33,630 nt of DNA, from positions 1 to 33,630 of the forward strand of contig CAJNOQ010001280.1 in the NCBI GenBank assembly GCA_905250885.1, in the 5' to 3' direction. The position numbers and the translations under genes were made by a program. The notes under the pieces are model-generated. The model did no database searches. It saw nothing but the letters and a program-made list of their open reading frames with translations, and was not told where the DNA came from. Source of the stretch: Didymodactylos carnosus. Its lineage: Eukaryota > Rotifera > Eurotatoria > Philodinida > Philodinidae. Numbering within the stretch: the stretch's first letter is position 1; the number at the start of each line of letters is the position of its first letter. This document shows, one piece after another, positions 21,652 through 31,151 of the stretch.

Positions 21652-23558
21652 ATGTTCAGTGATCATACCAATATAGATAATAATTACAACAGTAGAGTAC
21701 AATCTCAACATTATTCATCTTTTACTCCACCTGAATTTATCCCACTATATACTGATCTACAATTTAACAATAAACCTTCTGAAATGTTTTATGGACGAAA
21801 GACAGATTCACAAAGGAAAAATGATATTTCAATCGTTATGGAAGTTGAACATTCACCTATATATCCATTTGATAATTATTCTCAAGAAAATCATTCTTTT
21901 TCGAATAAGTCGTTTGTTAACGAGAGATTCAATAATCATTACACTAATTCATTATCAAAATCAAATCCAAAATGTGAAACAACAATTCAAACAGGTCTAA
22001 ACGAAACTACACCTAACGTCCACTTACTTCAATCATTAATGGCCTATGCCAATAGTTTTCAACTAGATTCATCTGTCGGTCTTTCATTACATGATAATGA
22101 ATATACGAACAGAAAATCGTGTACTAGACGTCGTGCCCAATCTCATTCATTTGAAAATACACTATCATTTCGTAATAAAAGTTTTGATGATTTATCAAAT
22201 AACAACAATAAAAGAAGACCCGTTGCATCCTTGAAAAAACGATGTTTATCAACGGAAGAAAAACTTGATAATGTTACACATAGGCAACATGTTTCTTCAA
22301 CCACTGATCCACAATTTTGTTTTTCTACAATAAAAATGACCCCATCATTAACTCAACTACCTTTTGATGATCATAAAAATATGACTGGTGGTACTAGTGT
22401 TGAATGGGGTTATTTGACAGATGCAGATTTATATGTTGAATCATATGATTTTAAAACACCGGCTAATGAATATTTTAACATACCAACAACGTCTCATATT
22501 GATCAATCAAATAAAGCTTATTTTCAGCATTTGAATGCGCTTTCAAATATGACAAATACCATTCCTATGATGCCCGATAATGAATCGGTTACCACAATTG
22601 ACAATGACTTAACATGTACTAATTTACCATCACCAATACGGCACAAACAGCAACAAGTACCATCATCATCATGGATAACTAATATTCAACAAGAACATAC
22701 TAACAATTCGTTGGAGAGTGATACATCATCACCCATCATAATTCATAGAAATACCAAAGATTATGTTATAAAACAAGACGTGGCTATACGTTTTCTTCGT
22801 CCGCCAACACCACCATTATCTGGTCCCATTATTATTCGTGAAATTAGAGAGAAATCCACACGTATCCCATCACCCATTATTATTCAAGAAGGATCTGTAA
22901 ATTCCAAAACACCATCGCCAATCATTTTTCGTGAAAGACCACCGGAGCCACCCGAAGTCAAAAGAACACATATAATTTACAAACACATACCAGCAAAAAG
23001 AAGCCAGCGTCCACCAAGTAAGTACATTGATACCTTTGAATTTTAAATTAATTTTATTCTCTTTTAGTTATTATTGAACGTTTACCCATTTTACCCATTA
23101 GAAAACCACCACCAATTGTTATCGAAAAATGGCTACCATATCCTGAACAAAAACGTAAAGTTATTTACGAAAAAGCATCACCAACATCTAAAAAACCTCG
23201 TTCAAAAAAATTTATTATTGAATATAAAAATATGAATGTTATTGTGGATAAAGTTGTTAGACATATTGATGGTATAAATAAAACTGATCCAACGACATAT
23301 GTTAAACAGCATGCTGGCAAATTACATTCAAATGATAGTTTAGATGAATTACTGGAAAATGTTGTAGAAGTATCAAATTGTACAAAAATGGTAAGGAGAA
23401 ATTTTAATAATCATAGTTAATATTGATCACACCCTCTCAAGGTTTTTGTTCTTAAATTTATTTGTTTTCGTTTACAGATTAATAGACACAATGATAAACC
23501 GAAAACTACTCAGAGGTTTTCTGATGAAAAAACGTTCTACAGCAATCAATTATTTTAA
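21652..23558 (+). CDS. unrecognised proline-rich protein with SPII[IF]-E repeats
   Basis: Three exons (21652-23017, 23068-23390, 23478-23558) join in frame to about 589 residues. The first two thirds are polar, Asn/Ser-rich and probably disordered. From about residue 355 a repeated motif appears: SPIIIH, GPIIIREIRE, SPIIIQEG, SPIIFRERPPEPP. It is followed by IIIERLPILPIRKPPPIV and EKWLPYPEQKRKVIYEK. A lysine-rich C-terminus follows with no membrane segment or signal peptide. The alternation of Ile/Val with Glu/Arg and Pro recalls articulin- or alveolin-like cytoskeletal repeats, but this is only a resemblance. Introns are 50 and 87 bp. The start is uncertain: ATG 21652 is the first in the frame, and an in-frame stop lies at 21586-21588. 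AATAAA at 23655-23660 is a plausible polyadenylation signal. Confidence 0.7.
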
Positions 23559-24640
23559 CGGTGAATAAGAATACTTATAACTTACAAAGATGTATATAAA
23601 CTACAAAGTCACAGCGAAATGAAAGGACTATTTTTGGTTTTCTGAAGTTTATTTAATAAAACTGGTGACATTCGTTTACAAAAATTACTATATGCTACTT
23701 TTAGCGGATTGTCAGACGTAGACGAGACCAACATCCTTCTATCATTCATTCATTCATTCATTCTATTCAACTTTCACATGGCACAGAGTGTTCATATGTA
23801 AAATTTCTGAACATGTAAAATTTTGTTGTTTTTCATTATTTGTCTATAATTATAAAGGTGCTCTAATTGACTTCCTGTACTTTAGGTTTGATACTATAAT
23901 ATCAATATCTATTGCTGAACGTTGAATATCTTATGGGTATTATGTTTTATATAGTCGAAAAATGACCCATTTTCAATCGATCATATTTGTTATTGATGTG
24001 TGTGACCCTACACCTGAATAGAGAAAACTGATAACAAAATCACTGTAATAATCATCGCAACATTCTGACAAAATGTAATAATAATTAAAAATACTTTCTT
24101 CGCCATAACCTTCCTAAGTATCCACTGTCTTTGAAACAAAAGTTAAAATAGCTATTCGATTTAGCCGTCGGTTTCTCTAAATCCTACTTTAAAAACTGAT
24201 TTAAAACTCAAAAAGACTTCTTGCATTCGAAACACTGACCGAAACACTGACACCAATTCTTATTTCTGAGGTGAATAGAAACTATTAATAACAGTGTTAG
24301 TATACTACTCAATATCGTAGTAGTAATAATATTATTAAACCAATGTTTGTGTGTAATCTGAACAATTAGATCTTAAATTTATAATTATTACAATTATTAT
24401 CGAAAAAGCAGAAAATAGCCCCTCCTGCAGCTTCTAGCCCTTCCTGCAAATTCTATTCTTTCATTTCTATTTCTATTCATTTTGAATTGGGTTTAAAATG
24501 AGTACCAGATAACTGACGAATTCCTATTATCTAACCGTGTTTCAACTGAAAATATTATCGCAAGGGTTTAATTTTTAACAAAAACAGCTAAAAATATTAA
24601 ATAGTCAAATTGAATTATTTCCTCATGATTATATCCTCAA
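23559..24640. other. intergenic region with small tandem repeats
   Basis: This stretch holds the 3' flank of the proline-rich gene (AATAAA at 23655-23660), an (ATTC)5 microsatellite at 23744-23763, a 12-bp duplication of CGAAACACTGAC near 24227-24250 and a 19-bp tandem duplication of AGCCC-type units near 24417-24454. No coding sequence was recognised. Confidence 0.5.
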
Positions 24641-24920
24641 TTATTGTTTATCCATCGACAGAAAGTTAAGAAATTTATGTATAAACATGTAATGAATGGC
24701 AAACAGGATGCAGAAGCAATTTATGAGAAAAAACTTTCAGATATACACGGTGCAACAGTTAATCATACGAAATCTAATGTACTGATCACAAGGAAATTAA
24801 TTCACCATCTGTCCACCAGAACATTAGATGTTCATGAGACAAAATTATTAAGTCGAGGCTAGAGATTTTGTGGCTACGAAGCCAAAGCTTTGGTTTATAA
24901 GCCTAAAAGTGTCGCAGTGA
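24641..24920 (+). mobile_element. probable Penelope-like retroelement fragment
   Basis: The frame from about 24656 reads RKLIHHLSTRTLDVHETKLL, then SRG, a stop at 24860-24862, then RFCGYEAKAL. The pattern NLS-R-L-x(4-5)-E-x-x-LL-x-G-L-x-F is what I recall as the N-terminal signature ahead of the RT domain in Penelope-like and related bdelloid (Athena-type) elements. Here asparagine is replaced by histidine, and the residue between G and F is a stop codon. No RT catalytic motif follows, so this is a short dead fragment. The assignment is by motif memory only. Confidence 0.5.
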
Positions 24921-25423
24921 GTATACAACATCTATCTTCAACTGTGGTGTAAACTTCCGACTCCTAGTTGATCATTGTCGTGAGCTAGTAATTAATTATT
25001 ATTAATGGCATTTTCATTAATTAACTCATATCTCCGTCAAAAAGGCATATGGGCCCAAACCAACTTGGAGTTTTTCACTACTGACTATTCCCTACATGAT
25101 GAAAATAGTCTGAGTCGAAAAGTTTTTAATCACCTCGAGAGGTTCCCTCGTGAGATACTTTTTTTGCAAATCACACTCAGTTTTAGCTGTCTCCTTTGAT
25201 GTTGTCTGATCTTACAAAGCCAATTGGGACGAATTTGTATCTCAGTTAGGAAGCTACAGATTTTGTGTTGATAACAGGATAACAAAAAAATTAGAAATAA
25301 AAACAGACATTGAGCGTATAATGTATAGAATTAATGAATGTAATAAAGAAAAAAGAATTTAAACTAGGGATACATACATAATCAACCAAGAACAATAGCT
25401 GATCAATTAGCTTATAGAGTTGA
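24921..25423. other. intergenic region without recognised gene
   Basis: About 500 bp of A+T-rich sequence between the retroelement fragment and the foldback. An open frame at 25005-25199 has no recognisable motif. It could belong to the same decayed retroelement, but nothing in it shows this. Confidence 0.3.
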
Positions 25424-25595
25424 TCAACCGACGTTTGAGCGCCCGACATTTGAGCGCCCGACATTTGAGCAATAACGCCTGTTCAGCACCAAGTGCTCAC
25501 CCTCACGTGTCGGCCTCACCCCCTGTGGGTCGCTCAAGTGTCGGTCGCTCAAATGTCGGGGTCGTTCAAATGTCGAGCGCTCAAACGTCGGTTGA
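25424..25595. repeat. foldback made of 15-bp units (CGACATTTGAGCGCC) in opposite orientations
   Basis: The left arm has three tandem 15-bp units starting at 25429, 25444 and 25459, with cores CGACGTTTGAGCGCC and CGACATTTGAGCGCC. The right arm (25531-25590) has four inverted units of 15-16 bp. The outermost 19 bp, 25424-25442 and 25577-25595, are perfect reverse complements. The 60-bp centre is G+C-rich and includes an AGCAC-CAA-GTGCT hairpin. The segment stands out from its A+T-rich flanks in G+C and CpG. Short frames through it on both strands are by-products of the repeats. Confidence 0.8.
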
Positions 25596-25690
25596 CGCTC
25601 GGGCGCCACAGGACAAAATTAATCATGAGACAACCGGACAGAATAAAAACATTAGAAACAAAATCAACGATGGGACAATGTGACAAAAAG

Positions 25691-25775
25691 AATGAAAATT
25701 CTCATGCACGAGCATTGCTTGTGTAAGAGGCATGGTCACACAAACCACTCACTATTTTCCATGAGAATTTTCATT
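25691..25775. repeat. short inverted repeat (16-bp arms)
   Basis: AATGAAAATTCTCATG at 25691-25706 is the exact reverse complement of 25760-25775. Similarity continues weakly outward through GGGACA words on both sides. It is probably a small hairpin element or the end of a MITE. Confidence 0.6.
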
Positions 25776-26047
25776 TCAAAATGTCCCGTGTCCTATGCAT
25801 TGAAATGAATAAGGATTAGCTGAACTAATGGTAAATGCTATTCGATATGAACTTATTTCAATCTGTGTATCTGATAGAGTTTAACGCTTTATCAGTAGCA
25901 CAATAAAGTGTAAAATAACACGGAATAACATATAAAATTAAAAAACATATCATTATAATGATACAATTTGAGACAAATTTATATATAAATTTGTCTAGTC
26001 CAAACTGGAATTCCAATCTGGTCTTAATTCTAATATTGGCTGCGACG

Positions 26048-26087
26048 TATACATGGAAATTACATTTGATAATGTCTCTTGAGCTTT
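26048..26087 (+). pseudogene. relic of HUS1 exon 3
   Basis: Bases 26048-26070 are identical over 23 bp to 31509-31531 inside HUS1 exon 3, and the match continues at 11 of the next 17 bases. Translated in the same frame it begins YMEITFDNVS and then has a stop, where the gene has YMEITFDDIVRAF. The flanks on both sides show no further HUS1 similarity that I could find. It is either a decayed fragment of a second HUS1 copy or a small templated insertion. Confidence 0.6.
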
Positions 26088-26298
26088 ATTAATCTTATTA
26101 ATTTATCAATTTATCATCGAACGCAAGTGCAAACTGAAGTTCTGTTTTATGTTAAAGAGTAACTACAATAAAGTTTGCGTGAAAGGTAGATCTTAAGTTA
26201 TAACTTATAAAACTGTAAAGAGCTGCTGGATTTTTAACGTATATTGTTGTTGTTTCCTGTCCATGTCGTTAAATTGGAAAGAAATAGCTGATTAAGCG

Positions 26299-26479
26299 TA
26301 ATTATCAGCCCATTTATCTTACACTTAATCACGATTTTTAAGCAGAAGTTTATCCTGATTAAGCGAGATTTTAGAAAAATTGACAATTATCTGCAATCTC
26401 GGAAAAAGTCATCTATAATATATTGTTCATTTTCTAAAACTGCGCAATCTCAGCGTAAGGATAAATGGGCTGAATAATT
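26299..26479. mobile_element. MITE-like element with about 27-bp inverted ends
   Basis: TAATTATCAGCCCATTTATC and following bases at 26299-26326 recur inverted at 26451-26479, with a few mismatches. The total length is about 181 bp with no coding capacity. Internally the words GATTAAGCG and CGCAATCTC repeat. A target-site duplication is not obvious. This is typical of a small non-autonomous DNA element. Confidence 0.6.
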
Positions 26480-26977
26480 CAGAAGGTAAACTAGTTTAGT
26501 GACAGATTTCATATCAACATATCTATGAGCAGTTATTATTAAAACTAGAAATAGTCTGATAGGTACTTCTATTTAAAAGGCATTTTTTGTTAGTCGACTT
26601 TTAGGCTGACGGTAACGGTGAAGCTAATATCATCCTCTATTTGTGTTTAACGCTCATATTTCGTAGTGATTATATCTCAATGTTGTTCTAGAAATGATTC
26701 AAAACTTGCGAAGAAACGAGCTCAACAGTTAACGTCACCTAGCTGACACATAACTGGCTGGCAATGAACAAATCCACACAATGAATGAGTCACTTAATGT
26801 CGACGGATTTACACTAGTTTCTCTCTGTTTTTATGTTATTACTTTAATTTAGTATAATAAATGCAAAAATAAAAATTTTATTTTTCTTACCACTGTGAGA
26901 AGAACAAATGAAAAACTCTTAACAAAGAACGAAATATTCGAGTTTATTTCATTTTACTGGTTCACCAAACAAACAAA
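26480..26977 (+). other. upstream region of ADCK2
   Basis: About 500 bp of A+T-rich sequence with no recognised gene. No clear splice-acceptor tract sits close to the ADCK2 start, unlike several neighbours, and no core promoter element can be named with confidence. Confidence 0.3.
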
Positions 26978-29528
26978 ATGTTTTCAAAGATATTTTTAAA
27001 TGCTTGCTATCGTAATTTGAACAGAGTAAAAACACTTCATTTATCAAACCGTGAAGTGATAATTGCTTTGAAACGTCCGACGTTATTTATTAATCGCCGA
27101 TATTTACATAATAATCCATTACTAAAGCAACAACGTCCATCACTACGTCGATATAAACGTTATACTTTATTAACTGTGATCGGTGTAGGTGTTCCACTGG
27201 TCTATTTGATTTATACTCGAAAGTGGTTTTCATTTTTCAACCGTAAAGTCTTTGATAATGAAAATGAGAATAATAGTATAGAATCTGTTTCACAAGATGA
27301 ATTAGACAGTCTGGGAAATCAAACAGAACAGATATTAAATAATGAATTATACTCGACGGACTCATTCACATTTCTTGTGTCAATTCGATTATTTTTTCGT
27401 ACAATCAAATTAGTCATGATATTTACACCAGTTTTGATATTTTACTATGTTCAACTCTATCTGTTTCCAAGTTTATATGATAAATGGTGTACAACATTAA
27501 AACATTCATTTGAATATTGTGGACCCTGTTTCATTAAACTAGGTACTACGCTCCTCCCTTGTGGATCTACTTACATACATGCACTTACCCAAGCATCCTC
27601 GTAAGTTTTGTCTATCGTTCGTGGCTTTTTTCTTAACTCTTTCCAGCCGGCTATTTTAAAAACACCAAAAAAGTGTTAGGCATGTGGTAACATTCGGCTG
27701 GAAAGGATTAAGTAAATCGAGTACTTAAATTGCTTTATCTTCGTGTCAAGCACTTGCCCGAGTAACCCACTAGTATCTGTAAGAGATTGGACAAGTAAAT
27801 TAAGTATCTGGTGAGTTGAATATACTTCGCAACCGGTTGTCAAGCACTCAGAGAAATTTGAAAGTAAACAAGTACTCACTTGCAGGTACATCCACTAGGG
27901 CTTTTAATTAAATTAAAAACAATAAAGCAAGAAACGAAAGATGTCGGTGTCAGTCAAAAATGATATGTCATCCTCCTAGCTTTTGAACAGATCCTCGAGT
28001 CATTAATACATTTTTAGGGTTCATCCACGCTTAGTGTCTTTACTACCTACAATAGTTTTTCTCACTTTTCTGCTGTAATTTGCATTTTTTATTATTATAT
28101 TTTAGGTCAATGGATGGCGACCAGACCAGATTTATTTTCTGCCAAGTTTTGTGAAATATTTAATCAGTTACATTCAAATGCCCCACAGCATTCCACAAAA
28201 GAAACATACAAATTACTGAAAGAAAACAACATTAATGTGAATGATAAAAATCAAACAAATTTTTTAAAATCACCATTGGCTAGTGGTGCTATTGCCCAAG
28301 TATACCGTTGTAATGTGAAAAATTTTGATTGTATTATGAAAGTCCGTCATCCAAATGTACAACGAGAAATCTATTATGATTTGAAAATTTTAAATTCATT
28401 AACATCTCTGCTAACTAAGGTTATATCGAAAAAAACATTTCAATGGTTGAATATCGAAGATAATATTCAATCGTTTACTAAAAATATGTTATTACAAACA
28501 AATTTGTTGATTGAAGCCAAAAATTTAGAGATATTTGAACGAAATTTTGAAAAATATGCTAGAAATATTCGATTTCCCCATTTGTACAAACAATTACCAT
28601 TGACTAAAGATATTTTATTTCAAAGTTATGAAGATGGTCTATTATTGAATGATTTTGTAAAACAATGTCAAGATCAACGAATTAGAAAACGTTTAGCATA
28701 TTTGGGCGTAAATGCTTTTTTGAAAATGTTATTTGTGGACAATTTTGTACGTATGAAAGAGAGCAATTAATAATTAATAACAAAACATGAGAAGTTATAT
28801 TAGTAGCAAAATACAAAGTCGGAATCTCTCTGGATCCTACATAAAGTGTGATGAACGCAGCTTCTGATGTATTCAATGTGCCGTTTTTTCAAATTAGGTT
28901 TTTTTGTCTTTTTTAGGTTCATGCTGATCTTCATCCTGGTAATATTTTAGTTCGTCTAGAAGATGAAAAAGTACCACTGAATTCTACTCTTCCTCCATCG
29001 AGAAAGGAACCGGTTATTATTTTGTTAGATGTTGGTCTAATATCATCGTTAAAACGTAAGGATAAAAAAAATTTTTATGATTTATTTCGTTGTATAGTCA
29101 ATTATGATGGTGAACAAGCGGCACAATTAATGATGGAACGTGCACCAAATGCTAGTATGATTGATGAACAATCTAAAATTGGTTTTCGTCGTGATATGTC
29201 AAAATTAATTGAACAAGTTTTAAATACACCGTTAAAACAGTTGGAAGTCGGTATTATATTAAAAACTGTATTAGATTTAGGAAAACAATATCAAGTTAAA
29301 ATGGATTCAAATTTTACCACAATAGCATTGGGTACAATTATTATTGAAGGCATGGGCAGACAATTAGATCCAGATTTTGATTTTGTAGCAGCAGCTAGAC
29401 CATATTTACAAAAAGATTTTACACTAGTTCAAGCGTACTTAAATGGCCTATTTAAGCGAAATGTGATCAATAAACAATGGTGGAAATTTTGGGACAACAA
29501 AAGAATAGCCGAAGGAGAGAAAATCTGA
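26978..29528 (+). CDS. ADCK2: AarF/UbiB-family protein kinase-like ADCK2, mitochondrial
   Basis: Three exons (26978-27542, 28106-28746, 28917-29528) give about 605 residues, near the length of human ADCK2. The N-terminus is basic with a membrane-like stretch at about residues 64-82 and a second hydrophobic segment at about 147-170, fitting a mitochondrial membrane protein linked to coenzyme Q and lipid metabolism. The UbiB signature KLGQWMATRPDLF is restored exactly at the exon 1/2 junction (residues 187-199). The atypical nucleotide loop SGAIAQVYRC is at 248-257, the putative ATP-site lysine in IMKVRHP at 267, the catalytic loop HADLHPGN at 404-411 (after the exon 2/3 junction) and the DFG-equivalent LDVG at 439-442. 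All expected core motifs are present, so the gene appears intact. Intron 1 is 563 bp and contains inserted elements. AATAAA occurs at 29632-29637. Confidence 0.93.
27633..27711. mobile_element. tiny TTAA-bounded MITE in ADCK2 intron 1 (piggyBac-like ends)
   Basis: Two TTAA tetranucleotides (27633-27636 and 27708-27711) flank inverted ends matching CYYTTTCCAGCCG, with AACAC...GTGTT as an inner hairpin. The whole is 79 bp including both TTAA copies. TTAA target duplications and CCC-type ends are characteristic of piggyBac transposons. This would be an extremely short non-autonomous derivative. It lies 90 bp into the intron. Confidence 0.6.
27712..27900. repeat. CAAGTACTTG-type repeat sequence in ADCK2 intron 1
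   Basis: A block rich in related words (AAGCACTTGCC, CAAGCACTCAG, CAAGTACTCACTTGC) in both orientations follows the TTAA element. It probably is a second inserted non-autonomous element and accounts for much of the unusual 563-bp intron length. Its ends could not be fixed. Confidence 0.4.
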
Positions 29529-30050
29529 ATGAATATATTTAGAAAAAATCCTTTAAAAGAATACTATTTATATCACATTCATTTTAAAAAGTACTATTAC
29601 CGATCTGCCAACCTACTCTAGTTACTTAAAAAATAAAATCTAGAGTAAGCGTATATTTTGTTTCTAAGAGATCGTAAATTTTCAAAATTGAATTAGAGGT
29701 AGTACAAGTTATATTTTAATTCAACCAAGTATTATGAGTTGTTAGAAAATTGAACACATCAAGACTTAATTATTGATGGAAAAATTATAATTTATGATAT
29801 TCTATTCATAAAGTCAATGGTAGTTCGTCATAACACTTTGTATATACTGAGACGCATAGACTTTTAAATAAGATCTTTTCCAAAATCTAAATAGATTTTT
29901 TAGTGGAAATTTCAAGAACAAGGTGAATTGAGGTTCCCTTGTGTCACTAGACCAACGAGTGTGTTTGTGTAGAAAATTCTGTTTTTTTTTGTAATCAACT
30001 TAGGCAATTCATTTCTGTTTTTTTGATTTTTGATTTATTAAAATTTACTA
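29529..30050. other. ADCK2 3' flank
   Basis: This is A+T-rich sequence with the probable ADCK2 polyadenylation signal AATAAA at 29632-29637. No gene or clear repeat was seen. Confidence 0.4.
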
Positions 30051-30565
30051 ATATCGATTGCGTCATAATGAATGAACCTCTCAGTATTTTCTATTTTTCT
30101 CGTGTTTCTTTAGAACCCTAAGATGGTGTTTTTTTTAAAGGGTGCGCCGCAAAATACTCTACAAAAACCATACTTAAACTTTAATTTCAGAACTTCAATC
30201 AAGAAAACTACACAAATTATACGATAGACGAAAAAATGTAAACTTTGTAAACTCAAAAACGATTTTCGTGTGTTAACGTTTTGAAAGTAAGAAAACCTCA
30301 ATCAGCCATCATGTAGCTCTGACTTCGCTTTATCTTTTTTATTTTCACACCAAAACCCATGGAGAAATCACAATTTTTTTGTCGGTTGTCACGCACGCAT
30401 TTCTTCATTAACTTTTTAAATTTTGGGTATAGCGGTGCTTTGAGTAAAAGTCCCATAACTCCATCAAAAGAAAAGCTTTTTTTAGACACCAATCTTAGAG
30501 TCCTATAGAAACATGAGAAAAATAGAAAATACTGATAGGCACATTCATTATGACGTACTCGATAT
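30051..30565. mobile_element. 515-bp non-autonomous element with about 78-bp terminal inverted repeats
   Basis: Bases 30051-30128 (ATATCGATTGCGTCATAATG...) align as reverse complement to 30487-30565 with roughly ten mismatches. Both ends include CGTCATAATGAATG, CAGTATTTTCTATTTTTCTC and AAGA-TGGTG. If the ends are set at TCGA, a TA dinucleotide flanks both sides, compatible with a TA target duplication, but that is only two bases. The 358-bp interior has short minus-strand frames without recognisable motifs. Probably a MITE of a DNA transposon. Confidence 0.75.
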
Positions 30566-30673
30566 ATGTCGTTAAACTGTTTAGTTTATTCTATAGTAGA
30601 CGTTTTTCTTTTGCGTGACGCAAATATTTACTTTTTTGGCTTATTAATAGTCAATAAAATAAAGTAGATTTTC

Positions 30674-30898
30674 AATATTCTTTTTTAAATTAACAGCAGC
30701 CGTAGACTAAACTAAAATCTATTTTATTAAAAAAGATCTAACGTTTCGACTCTTCATAGAGTCATTTCAAAGAATATTACAGAACATTACTGTACTTTTT
30801 TGAAAATGACTCTATGAAGAGTCGAAACGTTAGATCTTTTTTAATAAAATAGATTTTAGTTTAGTCTATGGCTGCTGTTAATTTAAAAAAGGATATTC
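30674..30898. repeat. near-perfect 225-bp palindrome with hammerhead-like motifs
   Basis: The left arm 30674-30767 and right arm 30804-30898 are reverse complements, with one internal mismatch (CCGTAG versus CCATAG) and a few differences near the outer ends. The loop is about 36 bp. Each arm contains a GACTC-TATGAA-GAGTC stem-loop followed by GAAACGTTAGATC, on the plus strand in the right arm and on the minus strand in the left arm. That stem and CGAAAC resemble stem II and the 3' core of a hammerhead ribozyme. The 5' core is not canonical. No coding potential was seen. Confidence 0.8.
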
Positions 30899-31151
30899 TA
30901 ATCAAATTATTGGCTCTTAATCGTTTTAATGTAGATTTTCAATCTTCAACAGGTATGTTAAACAGGAAGAATTTATCAGTTAACAAGATGGTATAAATGA
31001 GAAACGAGTGAGCAGTATAATATTTTTCACGTATTCCAAGCTCAAAGTAAACAATGTTGAGATCTCCTTTTTAAATTGAAGATTACCATGTATATAATTG
31101 CTACGTGTGTGTCATTTTTCTATAAATTCTAGATTTTTGTTTGTTGAAAAA
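30899..31151 (+). promoter_or_regulatory. HUS1 upstream region with probable acceptor
   Basis: A tract ending ATAAATTCTAG (AG at 31131-31132) lies 19 bases before the HUS1 ATG. It is a candidate trans-splice or 5'UTR acceptor. No other element was identified. Confidence 0.3.

Noticed and set aside
23744..23763. (ATTC)5 run as part of a CRISPR-like or telomeric array
   Set aside because: It is only a 20-bp microsatellite with no spacers or longer array.
25420..25726. Frames on both strands with LSARHLS- or STFERP-type repeats
   Set aside because: They are translations of the 15-bp foldback units, not genes.
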